DNA from: Gigaspora margarita
Taxonomy: Eukaryota; Glomeromycota; Glomeromycetes; Diversisporales; Gigasporaceae
DNA: 64,000 nucleotides
Assembly: GCA_009809945.1 (NCBI GenBank)
Contig: WTPW01000578.1
Location: 247,559 to 311,558 of the forward strand
Direction of reading: 5' to 3'
Positions 43,556-56,060 of this stretch are shown in pieces (within the stretch, counting starts at the first letter, position 1; every line of letters starts with the position of its first letter). The notes below the pieces were generated by a model. The model made no database searches and was not told the DNA's origin. It saw only the letters and a list, made by a program, of their open reading frames with translations. Position numbers and translations under genes: made by a program.

Positions 43556-46513
43556 CCTACAAGTATAAAATTATACAATTTGTATAACCTTGATTAACTT
43601 AAAAACTAATGCATAGAATTTTGCAAACTTTTTTTTATTTAAAAGCTATAGATTTAAATAATATATTTTACAAGTTTTAGCTTTATATTTTTTTATTTAG
43701 CTCAATATAGATATTTTAAAAGTGTTCGTAATAATATGGTACCTTATTGTATATAAACAATAATATTGTTTATATAGAAACTATATATGGTCATATAACA
43801 TTTTTGATAATATTTTACAATCTAATAGACCAATTTTAATGATTTTACTACTATTATAATTGCAAGAATATGTTCTACAATGTTTGTTATTTGTTGTAAA
43901 AAGGTAAGCTTAGTAAAAAAGTTCACTATTGCTCTGACAGATAGCTTATTTTTTGGCAACATATATTACTCTATTACAATATATGCTTTTTTTCTTATAA
44001 AGAAAATATTTAGCATCCAAAATACCAATTCATACCTTTTTCTATGCATCTTCTAATTTATTAATAGATAAAAATAATAATAACATTTACCATATTACCA
44101 TGAAATAATGCACACCTGCACGGTGTTTTGATCATTTGCACACTATTTTGAGTGCACACATGTGTGCTATTTTGAGGCAACCTGATATTTTAAGCTATAT
44201 GTATAAGATGTACAAAATAGCGCCCATGTTCAGTATATAAATATTTATCTGAAAATCAAAAAATCTCAATCTCTTTAAATAGAGAAAATCTTTGGATATA
44301 GCAAATCAAAAATGAAAGTGCGATTAAAATTGTTTTTTTTTATTCTCATTATTAAGCAGCACCAATTACTATTTATTATACACTCACATGTGAAATTAAT
44401 AGATATTTTTTGTGCAGATAGGGCATTTGTAACTACGGGATAATTTTATTTTTGTTTTGATTGATTCCCTTACAATATCATTTTTTGCAAGTACAAAATT
44501 TGTATTAATATTCACTGATACATTTTTTCACAATTATATTATCTCATATTAATTGTTAATGAATTTGAATTATAAAGACATTCTTTGATTATAATTTGCT
44601 CATTGATATATAAGTCTTAACATTTTGATCATGGGTTATATAACCAATCAAAAGCGTTAAAGCACAATAACTTGATTATATTATTATATTAGTTTTAGTA
44701 CCTTTCAAACATAACCGTGATTTTATTAATTGGTAGATTGATATAAAACTATGAATCGCTAAGAAAATTAGTTGATTATCAGGTAGACAAAAAATTCTAA
44801 AAATCAATCATCTAAATATTTGGTTGAATGTAATTTTTTTTATATTTACTAATATATTCACTATTTTTTTATTAATCTTATGTTTTATCTATCATGGAGC
44901 ATTGTGGTTTTCTTGCACTTGTTCTTGCACTTATTCTTGAACTTATTCTTGAACTTGAGATCATTATACAAACATTTTCAAATTTGTAACTTTTTTTAGC
45001 CCAAAATAGTTTGTAAATATTAGACAATAAACAACTAAAGTAAATTTGGCAAGTTCACTTTTCACGATTTGGTGTTGTTTTAGAGCATTAATAAGAGCGT
45101 TAAAAAATAATATAATAATTACTCAAATGTTATAATAATAACTTGACCATGATAATCGTCATAATCATCTTATGTATTTCTGGTAGTTTTCCCATATTTA
45201 GGTCACATTTTTTGAATACGACCAATCAAAATGTTTAAGCAAACAGACCCAGAATTGAGTTAATTACACTAATATTTAGTTTTTTATATAAAATTTTGAT
45301 GAGATAAAATGTGCATAATTTGGAAACATGCATTCATGCGCATGATTGAGCAATCATACACATGCATGAAACACATCTCTATTTAAAGTATAATATATTA
45401 TGACGTAGTTATATAATTATGATTCAACTGCATAGAAAAGAAGTTTGTTTGACCTTTAAAATTTGCTGAACCTGATAAACATGATCGAACACTTTTGTTA
45501 TGCATTCAATTATATAGTATTCTATATATAGTGCACGCTATTTTGGGATACACATAAGCATTATTTCAAAACCCAGTATGCTATTTTTAGGGGATGCAAT
45601 TTTCAAAATAATGCCTATGATCATTATTTCATGATAAAACAGTATGATGATTGTGAAGACCAACAACTCTGTTTTAAAACTAAGAATATTACAAAATAGA
45701 ATATTACTAATAGATTTTAAATAAAAAAAGAAGAAAGCAAGTCTCTTTATAAGTCTGCCCACATATTATAACAATATATTGTAGATGCTTATACAAGTAT
45801 TGAATATAATTATTTATATTAATATTGACCAAATAAAAAAAAACTTTATATTAAATGTATTAAAATATAAACAACAGTCTATAACAAAAAAAATCTATTT
45901 AATTAATAATCTGTTTCCGAATAAGTGAGCCATACATAGTAAGTTGTGATGTACAGAGCTATATGATTTACTATATAAAATTGATAAGCTACAAATACTA
46001 CTTTACAACAAAGTAAAGTCATTTTTCTGCTAAGTAAATATATTTTCAATTTCTAAATAAACTTGTAAAGTATCATTTTCTGATTCTAATATAGTAATAT
46101 TATTAAAATCTGTTTAGTAGATGCAGAGATATTGCTGTAATATAATTTGCCAACTAATGAAAACAAACTATTGTTTAAATAAAATGGCATTTTTGACTAT
46201 AGTAAATCTCATAGTTATGTGCATTACAATTTAATATATATGGTTATATATTTTTCTCTTATTTAGAAACAGATTATCAATTAAATAAAAATAAAATCTA
46301 AAAATAAAATAATTAATTAATAACCCAAATTTATATATATATAACTTATTTAATTTGTTAAAAACAAAAAGAATTTACAAATAAGAACCCAAAAATAAAA
46401 GTAAACAGATAAAGGTTTAAAATAAAAATAATTACTAATAAAGACCCAATATTCATAAATTATTACAAATAGGGGTCCAAAATAATTCTGCACTTAAAGA
46501 CCCATAGCTTAAG
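43556..46513. other. Long AT-rich region without recognised gene
   Basis: I see no credible coding sequence. Small items only: a CTATTTTGAGGCAACC / GTGTGCTATTTTGAG repeat near 44,125-44,180, and a tandem TTGAACTTATTCTTGAACTT (44,915-44,960). The 74-codon ORF at 45,538-45,762 is not convincing. Confidence 0.4.
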
Positions 46514-46838
46514 TGTCACAGGGTTAAGCGATATAGGGTTAACTATACTGAAATCTGTCTCGATAGAACACTCGCTTATTTATTTCTGTTACGAAAGATT
46601 AAGTATTTTATTTGCTTTATTAAATGTGCCCTTGCGTGAAAGTAATAAAGAGACTAACCGTTCTTCTATTTTTACTGTTATTATTTATACCCCTTACAAA
46701 CTATTACGTTATATGATAATCACTCTAATATGCTATTACTAATTACATTGTTTATTAAACTCTATACTCTATACTTTGCTATCATCATTATTTTGCAAGG
46801 TTATTTCGATCGTCACTATTACCGTCACTCACGTGACA
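46514..46838 (-). repeat. 3' LTR
   Basis: 325 bp, TG...CA ended. It differs from the other LTR at 10 positions, all transitions, with no insertion or deletion. Confidence 0.95.
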
Positions 46839-46923
46839 TGAGCTAGAACCCCAATAACTTCATCCTTGAAGTTTCATACTAATATTCATACAACGATCCC
46901 ATATCCAACTATGCTTGANATCA

Positions 46924-48291
46924 TTAATACCTTATTTCCCTTTTACCATCTAATCTAATTGTCCCTCCCGGATCAAAACACAATACACACACGACATGAA
47001 TAAGACAATCCATGATTATCCATTTCATGATTTCCCAAATTGTTTGTAGTAAAACTTCCCATATTCGCATAATGTTCATTATCACCAATCCATTGTCTTC
47101 ATTATTTATTCTATAATAATGTTCAATATCACATATTCCAACATGATCTATATTTTCAAACTGATCATTATGCAATCCTATCTGTGTGTCCTTTTCATCA
47201 TCAATTCTGTGTCGATAGCAATTTCCAACATTAATTATTCTATTGGCATTTACCATATGAGCAGACCTAATATTGATGAACGTCCTAAATCCAATATTCT
47301 TAACCAAGATTCCATTTTCATAATAGTTTTCAACTGTATTCATTCCAATATTGAAGCCTTTATCAACAGGTTTTTGATAATAATCTATTTTGACTCCAAT
47401 TTTGTAGTGGGAGCTTTGATCAACCTTACATGTTCCATTAACATGCCTCATCTCTGGAGACTCTTGACAATGTTCAAATGTCTCNCTCCTATCAATNGCT
47501 TGAAGTTTATTTTCGATTACNAACATATCCTCATAATCATACTTCTCNAAATATCCATCACCAATTATAGTTAACCAATCCAAAAGTCCATCACTCNAAT
47601 TTTCAACTTCGCCCATTTTGACTTTCTCCAATTCGCTCTTCNTCTCGATTTCATGTTCAACAATTTTAACTTCGTGATCCATGTTATCAATGTCCCCTTT
47701 ATCAAATACATTCATTTCTTCATTATTCATAATTTTAATCATCTTTTCATTATTTTCTATCTCTAACAAATGTTTTTCCATAATCTCCGCAACTACCTTT
47801 GTTGCTTCAAATGATGCGAAACTTAATGGTATGACCTTGCTTCGACATGGTTCTTTCAAACTGGAAATGAACCAATATATTAGATCGTTTTCATCAACAG
47901 CATATCTTACTTGTTCTGCACATGCGTCAAAACGGTATGTATACAATTCAACAGATTAGTCTTCCCTCTGTTTCATTTGAATTAACTCAACGATCTCGGC
48001 TTCCAAATTGTCGTCTGTTGCCACTTGTTCATCATTGCTAATACCTTTAATTTTCTTAACAATGGCAACTTTCAATGCATCCCAATTATCGTCTGATGCT
48101 TTTATTAATTCCATTACCCATGATTTTATTACATCTGACATATGATTACAAATCCTCCTGCATTTGGTTACGTCGTTCCACTTTTTCGACATGGCATAAC
48201 TCTCATAATCATACAGAAATCCTTCTATACCATCGAACTCACTTTCTCCATGGTAATACAGTTTTCCAATGCCTAAGCCACCCATGCTCAA
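46924..48291 (-). pseudogene. Gag-like protein of the LTR element, one internal stop
   Basis: One frame of about 455 codons from ATG at 48,291 to 46,924, interrupted only by TAA at 47,956-47,958. The N-terminal half shows the retrotransposon gag pattern: GESEFDGIEGFLYDYESYA, KKWNDVTKCRRICNHM, then ACAEQVRYAVDENDLIYWFI (about 47,860-47,920) and SLKEPCRSKVIPLSFASF. Gag forms the particle that packages the element RNA. The C-terminal half is acidic then repetitive, with no CCHC zinc knuckle that I can see. Several Ns (47,485-47,642) affect single codons. The stop stands where Gln would fit. Confidence 0.8.
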
Positions 48292-48373
48292 ATATAATGA
48301 TGTGTCTCACCAACTAAGGAAATTGCAATCTATTGTCAATATGCGATCGACTTTTGCTTACCCAGGTCCTATT

Positions 48374-48698
48374 TGTCACAGGGTTAAGCGATATAGGGTT
48401 AACTATACCGAAATCTGTCTCAATAAAACACTCGCTTATTTATTTCTGTTACGAAAGATTAAGTATTTTATTTGCTTTATTAAATGTGCCCTTGCGTAAA
48501 AGTAATAAAGAGACTAACCGTTCTTCTATTTTTACTATTATTATTTATACCCTTTACAGACTATTACGTTATATGACAATCACTCTAATATGCTATTACT
48601 AATTACATTGTTTATTAAACTCTATACTCTATACTTTGCTATCATCATTATTTTGCAAGGTTATTTCGATCGTCACTATTACCATCACTCACATGACA
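48374..48698 (-). repeat. 5' LTR
   Basis: 325 bp, TG...CA ended. Just inside it on the minus strand is AATAGGACCTGGGTAAGC, where the primer-binding site should lie; I could not assign a tRNA. Confidence 0.95.
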
Positions 48699-49786
48699 TT
48701 AAGCCTAGTAGCTTTAGTAAATTAAATGATAATTAGTTAGTAATCTGAATATAATTTTAAATGCACAATAAAAATGTACCTTTTGTCTATTTGATTTTCT
48801 AATCCATTTATCCACACTATAGAATTATTAGATACAAGTTTTTGATAACAAAACTTTATCAACTATAGTCAGAAAAACTCATTTATATAGTAGTGAAGAA
48901 ACAATATCTGAAAACCAGAATACTTGTATGATTTATATATATACTGTCTAATATACAGAAATAAACAATTAGAATATTTATTTTATTTCTAATAGGAGGA
49001 CTATTTATAAGCTAATTAGGATTTTACTAAGTAGCTGATCCTACCCCCACCTAATAATTTTCTAAAAATTTAATTGGTTAAAATTTTATAAGATATACAT
49101 ATATAAAAATATTAAATATTGAATAACTTTTGAACTACTAGTCTGATTTAGATGATTTAACTACCAAAATGCTCATCTCAATAAGATAATTTTAACAAGC
49201 ACAAAATTGTCAAAATCCAATTACAGAAATCTAGAATTATTCAATTTTTGTGTGATTTTAATAGTGATTTTTAAATTACTAAGTAAAATTTTTTAATATT
49301 GAATAACTTTTGATCTACCAGTCCATTTTGGATTATTTAACTACTGTATATTGCCAAAAATAAGCTACCTCCAAAAATAATCTACTTCTCTTTTGGTCAA
49401 GAAATGTAAAAATGTCTTTGACCTAAAAATAAGCTACTCCATAATTGATGAAGGTTGTAATATAGTAAAGCCCAAATTTTATTAAGTAAATTGATTAAGT
49501 AAACTTATCCAGAAGATCAAAATACATATACTCTAAAATTTATAACAAAATTGATGAACTTTTTATTAACTAGATTTTAATTTTTTATATTCAATGAAAA
49601 GATTAAAATTTTATATTTGTTGAACATAAAAATTAAAAGTCAAATAATAAAGTAATTCCTTTTTGATAATACTTTCAGGATAGATATAGCTTAGTTTTCC
49701 AAATAAGCTTACTTAAGCAAATAACTGAATTATATAGTAGAATTTAGACTTTACTATGTAATAACTATTGGTATTGACAAAAAATC
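48699..49786. other. AT-rich spacer with repeat fragments
   Basis: A weak copy of the ~105-bp palindrome lies at about 49,130-49,220, and a fragment of the AATAAGCTACC family at about 49,342-49,445 (CTGTATATTGCCAAAAATAA). No gene. Confidence 0.45.
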
Positions 49787-50499
49787 TTTTTTTTTTTTTT
49801 TTAAATAAAAATGCCATAGTTGAAACTTTATTTAAGTAAAAACAAAAGGTTTACATTTAAAGATTTCAGAACTACATTTGTGTTACTGTGAAACAGGCAC
49901 CCAATATGATATTATACCTTCTATTTTCTATAAATGCTATAATTAATTATTACAGATTAATGAATAGCTAGAATAGGTTGAAGGAAGCCTAAAGTATATG
50001 CCGTGGCATTAGTGTATACAGTTTGTTAGAGGAAAATCTTGTAGAAACTATTTTTCTATAAAAGGAGAAAAATCTATATGAGATATATTTGATGAGGGTG
50101 TAGTTGTTGTATAGGATATATTTGGAAAGAAATATTTCTTTTTTTTCATTTTTGAGGTAATATTGCGAGCATGTTCCTATTGATGTTGAAAGATGTTTTG
50201 TGAGGACCAAATAGTATCTTAAAACCAATCCAGAAAATTATTAGACAACGTAATAAGGAATAATTTAGTTTGTTTTGCAATAAGTAATTTAATATTTTCA
50301 AAATATTAGAGGAGTAAACTTCAATAATATAGTATAGAATAAGATCATATTGTGGACTAGATATATTGAGTGTAGAGTAAAGAAGAATAATGAGTATTGT
50401 AGTTGGAGATACAGTAGTAATTTTGAGAGAAGTAAGTGTATCAGTAATTATACAAATTATAGACTACTGAATTTTATTGTTATTGTTTGGGCAAAGAAG

Positions 50500-53400
50500 T
50501 AGATGTAAAGTATCTTCAGTATTTGGGCAGCGAGAACATTTTGATATAGAATATAGGTAAGGATAGCAAATATGAAGATTTTCCATAGTTGGAAGATTAT
50601 TAGTTAAAATGTTAATTCTAAAAGAGTATTTAAAGTGATTGTGTTCAAGTGTGTTTAGGATATCAAAACATAATATCCAATTGATTTCAGTTATATTTTT
50701 AAATATTTTAAGAGTAGACCAGAAATATAGTTCTTGTATAGTATATATATTTTTAATAAAAGTTCATATTTTGAAGGGAATAAGATAATTTTTCCATAGA
50801 AAATAGGTTGGGAGATTTAAAAAATTATGGGTAATTTTAAGTATTGGTTTGCTAGTTCCATGTTTTGCAAGTAAGTCTGCTTGGTTATGAAAGAAGTTAG
50901 TATGTGATTTGATTTTGTGTAGAGTGAATGAAATGTTTTTAATAGATTTGATTTGATTAATAATAGATATAATATTCCAATTTTTGTTTTGTATAGGTTT
51001 AGAGAAGTGTGTTTGTTTTAGGTTTTTGATTGCAGTATTGTTATCTAGATGAATATTTATATGGGTATTATTAGGGGTTGCAAGAAAAAGAGAAATAATT
51101 GCCTCAAGTTCAGTACGTGTTGTATTGGGATATGAGATAGTAGCTGCATTAAATTTAATAGAAATATTGTTTTCACAAATCCAGCCAATACCAGATTTAA
51201 TATCTGATGATTGTGAATTTTGTATTGAGGCATCAGTATAGAAATGAAGTTCTTGTGAAATATGATTTTGAATAAGTAATAGAAGATTAGTGAGTTGATG
51301 TTGATAGGTAATATTATTGATTAAATGGTATATAAGTTGTATTTCTTGTGTAGGAATATAAATTTGTAGTATGGATTAAGAAGGAGAAGTTGTAGTATTT
51401 GTAAGGTTATAAATATGGATTAGGGCAGAATTTCTTTGTAATCTATTTGAATATATGTTGGATTGCTAGATTTGTTAATTTGATCGTAGGGAAGATTAAA
51501 AGAGAAAAAGGTATTTGAAGGTGAAGAGATATTAGGTAGAAGTTGTATATAGCCTGAATCTGAAGAATTTATTTTATATGTTGCAGTTTTTGATAGAGAA
51601 GTTTGATGTGATAGATAAAGATTATTGTTAGAGATGTAGTGTAATTGTATAAGTGAAAAAGAATCAGAGGTTATTAAAGGAGAAAGAAAATAAGTTGTAT
51701 TAATAAAAGAGCTAATCAAGGGTAGGCTAAAATGAGAACAGGTAGTTACAATTGTGTTATCTTGTATGAAATAAAGAATGTTGGAAAACTATGAAGGTTG
51801 ATGACCTTTAGTAGGTTTATTAGTGTGCAAATAAATATTATTCCATGGTAGAATATATTTATTGTTTGCAGTTGTAATTTGTTCAATAAAAGTAACTGGT
51901 TATTTCTCAAACTATTAATTATAGAGGTTTGTGGATTTGAGGGAAGTATATCATAAATTAGATGTATTTTAGAAAAGAAATCTGGATGATAAGAATCAAG
52001 AGAAAGGTCTGATAATGTAATATTATTTTTGGCTAATTGTGAGAGTTGAAAGATGAATGTAAAGTTTTTAGTTTTATGACTATGAGTAGTAAGCAAGTTT
52101 TGGGTAAAGTTCAGTGACCATACTTTGGTGAGCCATGATTTAATACAGATAATAGCAATATTTTTAAGAGTTGAACTAGAGTTAAAAATACATTCAATAT
52201 TAGCAGAACTTGTTTTTTGAATTAAATTGTTAAGGGTTGGTAAATTGAATGTTATAGGATTAGTAAGAACTATATTGTTAGTGTTTTTGGCAAGAAAAAG
52301 CATTTTTTTGGTTTGGATAGTAAAGAGACGAGATAATTTGGTTTGGAGATTATTGTGAATGATACATACTTGTAGAAGGTATTCAATAGAGGGTTGAAGT
52401 ATAAGATTAAAAAGTGATAAGATTTGTAAGGGTATAAGTTTTTTATATTTTATTAGATGGATAAAGTTTTCAATTTTGTTAACAATTGCATCAAATGTTG
52501 GTTTGGTTGAACCATTTTCATCAAAGTAAATACCTAAGTATCTAATAATATCATTAGAATTCCTAGGTAAGATGGGTTTATTATTGAATAGAAGAGGAGT
52601 TGTTTGTGATTTGTAGGATTTAGGTCGAATATAAAGTAAATTAGATTTTGCAGAGTTGACTTCTATATTGTTAATTTTATAGAGTCTAGAAGTGTCATTG
52701 AGAATATTTTGCATAGTTTCAGAGCTTTTACAAAGCCATGTTGTATCATCCATATAAGCTAATGGTGGAATTGAAGTACTAGTAGTAGTAGTATTAGTAA
52801 TTATATCAAGAGGAGATTGTGCTACAATTTTAAGTAGATAGTTTTGGTATTTTTGATAGATAAAGGTAAGAATTGGATCGTAGTAAATTTTTCAAAGTAA
52901 AGGAGAGTAGGTCTCTCCTTGTTCTATTCCAGAATGGATGTTAATAGGAGAGGTAAGACTATGAGCAGTAATAATTCTTGCTTGTCTTAATGAGTATAGT
53001 TCAGTAATTAGATTGATGCCTGAACTAGGAATACCAATTCTTTTACAGGTATCTTGAAGGCGTAAGATATTGATTTTGTCAAATGCTTTGGACATATCTT
53101 GAAAAAGAATCCAAGCTTCTTTATTGCATATTTTATAGTATTCAATAATATTATGAAGAATTTGTATAGGAATGTGAGTAGATAAATTTTTTGAGGCAGC
53201 AAAGTTTAGACCAGATAGAAGATTGTTGTTAAAGATAATTTGATCAAGTCGTTTAGTAAAAATTTTGGTAAAGGTTTTTTTGAAAGGTTCAATAATAGAA
53301 ATTGGGCAAACTTGATTTAGAGAAAATCCCAATTAGTTTTTTTTGGAATAAGGAAAATATTAGAGGATTTCCAATCTGTAGGAACTTTTTGAAGTTGAAA

Positions 53401-56060
53401 GCATTTATTAAAGAATTTTTTAAAGAGAGTTTGTGCTTTGTAACTAACATATTTGATGTGTTCATAGCAGATTTCAGAGGGACCTGCTGCTTTTTGATTT
53501 GGAAGATTGGATAAGATATCTTGCCATTCTTGATCTGTGATATCTTGAAATAGGTTATGATAGTATTCTTTATACTCAAGATGTGCTTCATAAAGATAAT
53601 AGAATTCAGAGGAAGGTAGAATTGGTTGAAGGGTTTTTCTTTGAAGTATTCAGTAAAGTGATTATGGATTGTATTAAGAATTTCATTGTGTTCTGTAAGA
53701 AGTGAATCTTCAATAGATAGTCTATCAATATGTATATTATTGTATTTTTCAAGGATTTTTTTATAAAAAAATTTTGGGTTTCTAAAAAGGATTGGTTATG
53801 GTTTTCAATTTTTTGTTAAATTTCTTTGTAGATAGTTTGTTGTGTTGGATTTTAAGAGCAGTCTTGACTTGCTAAAATTCTTCTTTAATTTGCGATAAAT
53901 AGATATTGGTAGTTGAAATAAGCAGTCAGTATATTGTAATATATATTTTTCAGATACCAAAAACCACAACTCTTTCTGATGATCACTTGTACACATAATT
54001 CCCAAAAATTTTTTTTAAAATTTTTTCATATAATCCAAAGATCCGAAACCATAAGATGGCATCTATTATTTAGGGATAGAGGTCATAGACTATCTGCTAG
54101 TAGCTTCAGAGTTCATTACTTACCGCAGGAACGGCACTTGTCATTTAGAGGCAAAGTTCATAGACTGCCTGCTGACAAGCTCAGAGTTTATCACTCACTG
54201 AAAAGAAATAACAAGGACCCTTCAATAGGAGGAAGTAAGAGGATATGAAGTTTTTAAAGAAACAACCACACTCCTTTACTAATACAAGTGAAAATACTGG
54301 TGTCGATAGTTTCAATATTTTGGAAATTTCAAAAGTGGGCTTTTCAGCGTACCCTCTCCAAAAGATCAGCAGTGTTTAATCCATCCAAATTGGGAAGGCA
54401 CCGACCATACTGGAATCACAGTCACGTGAGGTCACTTGGGGAAACTGCTTGGGATATTTCCATAACTTTCTTTTTTCTTTTCATGTTTTTAGTGTAGGTT
54501 AGACTATATCATTCTTTTTTTTGCTTTTTTCATCTTCATTCAGTTATAATTGAATTACGTTTAGGACTGTTTTCTCTGTTTTATTCTTCTTTTGTTTTTT
54601 GTTTTTTTCATTTTCCTGTTTCGTTTCCTAAACGTGTATATTTTCTGTTGTAAACATGGCATATATTTTTCTTTTCTTATATGAGAGTAAGAGATAAACT
54701 ATTCTGCTCAGATCTAGGTAGAAGAAGTTTTAAAGAAAGGATAGGTAGTCCTGACAAGGCATACAATGGCCAGTTAGTGATCATCAGGGGCTAATCATTT
54801 GATTACAAAATTCTTAGTTAGTTAAGGATCCGAGGTGAAACAGAAAGTTGTTATGGCAGGTCGCATTGGGCATTAGCTTGGTGAATCTTTATTAGATAGA
54901 ACAATAGACAGGTAGAATATACGACAGTGTAATTTACTTTGTAGTTCAAATAATTAATAAAGATAGGACTGCTGAATNNAAAAAAAAAATATATATATAT
55001 TTTTCACAGAGTGAAGGAAGTTAGAGGAGGAAATATGGTGTTTGAGATATTGAATTTCTTTAAATCTATAAAAGAGAGGAGTTTGTTTTGATGAAGAAGT
55101 TTCTTTAATTTCTTTAATAGTATTAATTTTGTGAAAGAGAATATGTTTAGTAAAAGCTTTAATTAGAGTTTTTTAAAGTTTATCCCAGAATTTGTTGAGC
55201 TGGTTTTGGTTAGTAATTTGATCTATTTGTGTATGTAGTTTTTGCAAATTTTTTGTAGTTTATTTGCATAATTTTCTAGATTTTTTCTGGTACAGTTTTT
55301 CCAAAGAAATTTTTTCCTTTTATGTTGTTTGCGTGGTTTGGGTTTGCTGATTATAACAGATAGTTCTAGTGTGATAGTATTGTGATCTGTTTCAAAGCTA
55401 TTGTTTGGAAGAATGTCTATATAATCTATATTTGTAACACTCAGATTAGTCCAGATCTGGTCTATTCTGCTCTGAATATTTGAGCATTGAAATGTGAAAT
55501 TTTGAGTGTTAGAAAAGAAAAACAGTAGATATCTTTATATTGGTAACTAATAAGAAGTTTAATAAATTAAGTTTCAGGAACTAAGGTCTTTTTAGAAGGA
55601 GATCGATCAATTCAGAGATTGGGAACACTATTAAAGTCTCCTATAATTATGTATCAATATTTAGGATTTTGACATAATGTAATAATTTATTCTTGTATTT
55701 CTTTTCAGAGTTGTTTTTTCTTGGTAGTGGGAATATAAATTTGAAGTAACCTGATAGGAGTATTTTTGAAATGCAGGTCAAAGCCTATTATATGGCCATT
55801 AAAATTATGAGTACGTGCAATATATTTGGAGATTTTGTTGTGAATAAAAAGTCCTATACCAGCTTGATGTGGATTGGAAAAGGAGCTCCAAAAGCTAGTA
55901 TAGTTTTTGATTTTGTTATTTAGAAATTTTCTATCTTTTTGAGTTAAGTGAGTCTCTAAAAGACCAAAAATATCATATTAGTTTTGACTTAAGGTTTCTT
56001 CAATAAGGAGTTTTTTTGTTAATTGTAAAAGACCATTTGTATTAAGTGAAGCTATCTTTA
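50500..56060 (-). pseudogene. LINE ORF2: endonuclease, reverse transcriptase, RNase H
   Basis: Endonuclease (55,370-56,060): KIASLNTNGL, GLLETHL (catalytic Glu), IIIGDFNSVPN (about 55,620-55,650), SFETDHNT. Reverse transcriptase: LIPKK (about 53,345), FQDMSKAFDKIN (about 53,070-53,110), GIEQGETYSPLL (about 52,895-52,935), LAYMDDTTWL (about 52,733-52,765, the YxDD site). RNase H (50,855-51,250): LHFYTDASI, TELEAII, HLDNNTAI and SHTNFFHNQADLLAKHG, so all acidic active-site residues are recognisable. C-terminal CSRCPNTEDTLHLLLCP (about 50,490-50,560). The frame is broken by stops such as TGA at about 52,889 and by the insertion at 53,953-54,992. This enzyme nicks target DNA and copies the element RNA; the copy here is dead. 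Confidence 0.9.
53953..54992 (+). mobile_element. Poly-A-tailed retroposon inserted in the LINE
   Basis: About 1,040 bp on the plus strand, ending in an A-run (54,980-54,989, with two Ns before). A 14-bp target duplication ATATATATTTTTCA flanks it (53,939-53,952 and 54,993-55,006). Near 54,075-54,200 it holds two direct copies of AGAGGYMAWRGTTCATAGACT-like units of about 85 bp. I found no tRNA-like promoter boxes and no convincing ORF, so it is a 5'-truncated LINE tail, an unusual SINE or a processed transcript. Confidence 0.75.

Larger units (their letters stand above)
46514..48698 (-). mobile_element. Non-autonomous LTR retrotransposon (gag only)
   Basis: Two direct 325-bp LTRs (46,514-46,838 and 48,374-48,698) bound 1.5 kb of internal sequence. 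A perfect 5-bp target duplication TTAAG flanks the element (46,509-46,513 and 48,699-48,703). LTRs begin TGTCACAGGG and end TGACA. Gag-like coding runs on the minus strand, so the right LTR is the 5' one. No protease, reverse transcriptase or integrase is present, and it needs another element for mobility. Confidence 0.95.

Noticed and set aside
47119-47574. 151-codon plus-strand ORF over the gag region
   Set aside because: Antisense of the gag-like frame, contains unknown residues and no recognisable domain.
53289-53591. 100-codon minus-strand ORF in the LINE
   Set aside because: Wrong frame. A neighbouring frame gives the conserved sequence leading to LIPKK of the reverse transcriptase.
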